From Arthrobacter sp. 9AX (GTDB taxonomy: Bacteria; Actinomycetota; Actinomycetes; Actinomycetales; Micrococcaceae), in assembly GCF_902506095.1 (NCBI RefSeq), contig NZ_LR733293.1, positions 1,567,103 through 1,631,102 of the forward strand: 64,000 nt of DNA. Reading direction: 5' to 3'. Under the pieces are notes generated by a model that worked only from the letters and a program-made list of their open reading frames with translations, was not told where the DNA came from and ran no database searches. The number at the start of each line of letters is the position of its first letter. Positions within the stretch are counted from its first letter, which is position 1. The position numbers and the translations under genes were made by a program. This document shows positions 61,901 through 64,000 of this stretch, piece by piece.

Positions 61901-64000
61901 CCACTCCCGTGGACGATGAGGTGCGGGTCCGCCCGGGACGCCAGATCGCCGTCGACGCCACCGGTAACGACACCGACCCGGACGGGGACCTGATCCGCAT
62001 CCTGACCGACGGCATCGACGCTGATCCGGAACTTCAGGCCACGGTGAGCAAGGCAAGCGGAAGGATCATCCTGCTGGCCCCGGGCGAAGCCGGAACCGTC
62101 AACGTGCGCTACACCATCGCCGATGACCGGGACGCCTCGGCGCAGGCTGCCATTCGTGTGGTCGTAGACAACGAGGTGCCCTTGAAGGCGCCCATTGCCC
62201 GGGATGACAGGGTGACGTCCGCCCAAACCCTGGGCAAGACCGCCGTGGACGTCCCCGTCCTGAAAAACGACGAGGACCCCGACGGTGTAGGCGAAAACCT
62301 CAAAATCAGCACCGAAGCCACCACCGCCCGGCCGGGCCCCGAAGGCAACATGGTGGTGGACCTGACGGAGCAGCCGCAGCTCATTCCGTACACCGTGGAG
62401 GACGTGGACGGCCAGCAGTCGACGGCGGTCATCTGGGTCCCGGGCCTGGGACAACAGGTGCCCACCCTGGCCAAGGACGAAGTCGTGGAGGTCATCGCGG
62501 GCCAGTCCGTGGACGTTGACCTGGACGAGTGGGTGAAAGTCCGCGAGGGCTGGTCGCCGCGTCTGACCCAGGCAGACCGGATCAAACTGATCGGCGCCGA
62601 CGGCGGCGATCCCGTGACCCGGGACGGCACCGGCCTCAAGTACACGGCAGGCGCCGACTACGTGGGCCCCGGCTCGCTGACCTTCGAGGTGACGGACGGA
62701 ACAGGCCCTGACGATGCGGCCGGCCTGAAGTCCACCCTCAGCATCCGCACCAAGGTACTGCCCGATCCCAACAAGAACAACGCGCCCGAGCTCCTCGGCG
62801 CCAACGTGGACGTTCCGAAGGGCGACTCCGCCAGCACCGACCTGGCGAAGCTGACCACGGACCCGGACCGGGACGACGTCGAAAAAATGAAATACGAGCT
62901 GGTGGGAGGTTCGCCGGCCGGCTTCAACGCCAGCATCGACGGCAAGTCCCTGAAGGTCTCGGCAGCCGATTCCACTGGTACCGGAACCACCGCCGCCGTC
63001 CAGGTCAAGGCCCGGGACCCACGCGGTCTTGAGGCCACCGCCACCTACCAGTTGGCGGTCACCGCCTCGAACCGCCCCAAACCTGTGGCCAACGACGACG
63101 TGGAGGACAACGCCGCCGCCGGCAAGCCCGTCACGGTCAACGTCCTGGCCAACGACGCCAACCCCTTCCCGGAAACGGCGCTGAAGATTATTGCAGCGAA
63201 CACTGAAACGGGCAGCGGCAACGTGGAGGTCAGCGGAGATTCCGTGACGGTGACACCTGCACCTGGATTTACCGGAACCATGGTGGTGTCCTACACCGTG
63301 GCGGACAAGACGGGGGATTCATCCCGGCAGGCAACCGCCCGCATCCGGCTCACCGTCAAGGACAAACCGCAGGCGCCCACCACCCCGCAGGCCCAGAGCG
63401 TGGGGGACCGGACAGCGCTGCTGAACTGGACTGCGCCCGCGGACCGCGGCTCACCCATCACCAAATACACCGTGTACGGCGAGGGCGGGTTCCAGCAGGA
63501 CTGCCCCGCCAACACCTGCACCCTCAACGGGCTGGTCAACAACACCAAGTACCACTTCCAGGTCACGGCCACCAACGAGTTCGGCGAGTCTGACCGGTCG
63601 CCCGCCTCCGCAGAGGTGCGTCCGGACGTCAAGCCCGATACCCCGCTGGCTCCGTCGCTGAAGTTCGGCGACAAGGAGCTGTCCGTTAACTGGACGGCCC
63701 CGGCCAGCAAGGGGTCGCCGGTGAAGTCCTACGACCTGGAAATCTCACCGCCGCCGCCCGGGCAGAACGCCCAGATCCAGAACCTGACCGCTGTCAGCTA
63801 CGTCTGGAAGGGCCTGCAGAACGGCGTCTCGTACAAGGTCCGGGTCCTGGCCCGCAACGAGGCCAAGGAACCCTCGGAGTGGAGCCCGTACTCGGCCGCC
63901 GAGGTTCCGGCGGGTGTCCCGGCAACGCCGACCGCGCCCACCGCGGCGCAGGCCGGTTCGCTGGGTTCGCAAAGCCAGCTGAAGGTGAGTTGGGCTGCGC
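58954..64000 (+). CDS. Second giant surface protein, paralogue of the first (partial, continues beyond window)
   Basis: The frame is open from GTG 58954 to the window end (1,682 codons). The first 22 residues are unique; anchor and propeller-like head (about 23-370) are identical in protein to the first copy, and then 11 Ig-like repeats appear in the same order as in the neighbour but much diverged (for example PETKPDAVGVRPGRTTIL versus PVANPDTFGVRAGKTTIL). Three fibronectin-III repeats are reached before the window ends. GAGGGA (58937-58942) lies 11 bp before the GTG. The 156-bp gap after the first gene shows no clear terminator, so they may be co-transcribed. Its C-terminal end cannot be seen. 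Confidence 0.82.
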   Translation, partial: MTSLLGKLGLKTRHKKLVSATVFGAVVAVVVAGAVLYPGFKTTEVELNDGGVWVVSKSKNAVGRLNYPSRVLDGAVTPASTTFEILQDAGEVFVDDESGSTLNQVSPANMRLGGDKRLPGAADVSFGSSVISVTDAASGKVWAVSPSTVNGFDEEASEPVLVGSEGTVSAVGADDRIYSADPKSGVVSVTGVDANGAVVSSESETWSGLKGSGDLQVTVVGDRPVVLDAAAGKLFLPGGKRLQLDNARDAKLQQTGPGSGFVAIATQKALLKQPLDGATATTVTFDGEGVPAAPVQLGGCVHAAWSGANKYVRDCVNDADDKNVDVPKASASPSYVFRVNRDLVVLNDVNSGNVWLVNQNMQLVNNWDDVVPPKNESDEQDQESADNNTINVLPDRTKPNRPPETKPDAVGVRPGRTTILSVLDNDSDPDGDVLTAAVTDTGPKAGTLENIYGGTAFQVSVPAGAKPGTETFSYNASDGRGLSAAGQVTLSVVGAEENKPPQFKRGDNTTMLVEQGKAVSQNILTDWIDPDGDDLVLLDAKADNEQDQVKVRRDGLLTFQDSGATAGKKNVEVTIWDGRATVTGKVVVNVQPPGALAPVVNADHVTAVVGQDLVISPLKNDVDPNGGALRLAQVEANGPAELGPVTDGGTFTFRSTTPGPVYLTYIASNGPQSSQGLIRVDVESGDDTGNPVAVHDVALMPTGGSVLVDPLANDSDPSGGVLVLQSVKLPENSTASVSVINHAVLRITDVLGAKDPILFEYTMSNGTKSATGSVSVVPVPAPAVVEAPQPKPDEVNVRVNDVVTIPVLDNDTHPQGQELTVDPVLPQAVDPADGKSFVSENTLRFIAGSQPKTVRAIYNAVDPQGQKSAAAVTIHILPLEGAENSRPQPRNLTARVVAADTVRIPVPLDGIDSDGDSVQLTGIDSTPAMGTATVGSNFIDFAAAGDGAGTDTFRYKVVDRQGAVNTGTVTVGVAPRGEVNQKPTPVDDEVRVRPGRQIAVDATGNDTDPDGDLIRILTDGIDADPELQATVSKASGRIILLAPGEAGTVNVRYTIADDRDASAQAAIRVVVDNEVPLKAPIARDDRVTSAQTLGKTAVDVPVLKNDEDPDGVGENLKISTEATTARPGPEGNMVVDLTEQPQLIPYTVEDVDGQQSTAVIWVPGLGQQVPTLAKDEVVEVIAGQSVDVDLDEWVKVREGWSPRLTQADRIKLIGADGGDPVTRDGTGLKYTAGADYVGPGSLTFEVTDGTGPDDAAGLKSTLSIRTKVLPDPNKNNAPELLGANVDVPKGDSASTDLAKLTTDPDRDDVEKMKYELVGGSPAGFNASIDGKSLKVSAADSTGTGTTAAVQVKARDPRGLEATATYQLAVTASNRPKPVANDDVEDNAAAGKPVTVNVLANDANPFPETALKIIAANTETGSGNVEVSGDSVTVTPAPGFTGTMVVSYTVADKTGDSSRQATARIRLTVKDKPQAPTTPQAQSVGDRTALLNWTAPADRGSPITKYTVYGEGGFQQDCPANTCTLNGLVNNTKYHFQVTATNEFGESDRSPASAEVRPDVKPDTPLAPSLKFGDKELSVNWTAPASKGSPVKSYDLEISPPPPGQNAQIQNLTAVSYVWKGLQNGVSYKVRVLARNEAKEPSEWSPYSAAEVPAGVPATPTAPTAAQAGSLGSQSQLKVSWAA
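59019..60062 (+). repeat. 1,044-bp near-identical direct repeat, copy 2
   Basis: Partner of 52710-53753 with one silent difference. The two copies are in direct orientation and in the same reading phase (offset 6,309 = 3 x 2,103), so a crossover would delete 6,309 bp and leave one intact hybrid gene. Confidence 0.95.

Noticed and set aside
1..64000. CRISPR arrays, tRNA or rRNA genes, prophage genes
   Set aside because: No regularly spaced repeats, tRNA-like cloverleaf with CCA end, rRNA sequence or phage structural gene was seen on either strand.

Overview
The window is a contiguous stretch of chromosome from a high-GC Gram-positive bacterium. Gene content and order (rplY-pth-mfd, sufSU, an epsilon-type acyl-CoA carboxylase set, a GlnR/NnaR-style nitrate assimilation locus, SCO4848-type and DUF2505 proteins) and strong use of C/G-ending codons point to an actinobacterium, most likely Arthrobacter/Pseudarthrobacter or a close relative in Micrococcaceae. 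This placement is inference from protein families; no rRNA gene is present. I saw no tRNA, rRNA, CRISPR array, phage or transposase gene.

Layout. 1-9.2 kb: rplY and pth (translation), two consecutive giant LuxR-type ATPase regulators, then sufS-sufU (Fe-S cluster sulfur supply) behind a 467-bp gap packed with hairpins. 9.2-16.3 kb: two small conserved proteins, an NmrA-like oxidoreductase, mfd (transcription-repair coupling) and a membrane hydrolase. 16.4-17.4 kb: a small membrane protein and deoC.

17.6-35.5 kb is an assimilatory nitrate/nitrite region: an FAD oxidoreductase, a HemD-winged-helix regulator (NnaR type), cobA (siroheme precursor), nirB and divergent nirD; then phosphosugar mutase, purine nucleoside phosphorylase and an LpdA-type quinone reductase; then nasB-like and nasC-like nitrate reductase genes and a NarK-type transporter. 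Three promoters here (nirB, narK, FAD oxidoreductase) carry 11-bp-phased half-sites matching the known GlnR pattern gTnAC-n6-GaAAC, so GlnR plus NnaR probably control nitrate uptake, nitrate-to-ammonium reduction and siroheme supply together.

35.6-51.4 kb: acyl-CoA carboxylase genes (accA3-like alpha chain, maf, accE, accD, birA), interrupted by a tetR-MMPL exporter pair, a secreted repeat protein, a dicarboxylate symporter and a DUF885 peptidase-like gene. birA overlaps a bacterial-PH-domain gene, which overlaps an Rv1264-like adenylate cyclase.

52.6-64.0 kb: two tandem, co-linear giant cell-surface proteins, the second running off the window. Each has an N-terminal membrane anchor, a probable propeller-like domain, 11 Ig/cadherin-like repeats and then fibronectin-III repeats. 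Their anchor and first domain are encoded by a 1,044-bp tract that differs at a single base between the copies although the rest has diverged widely, and whose codon use is unlike everything around it. This is the most unusual feature of the window.
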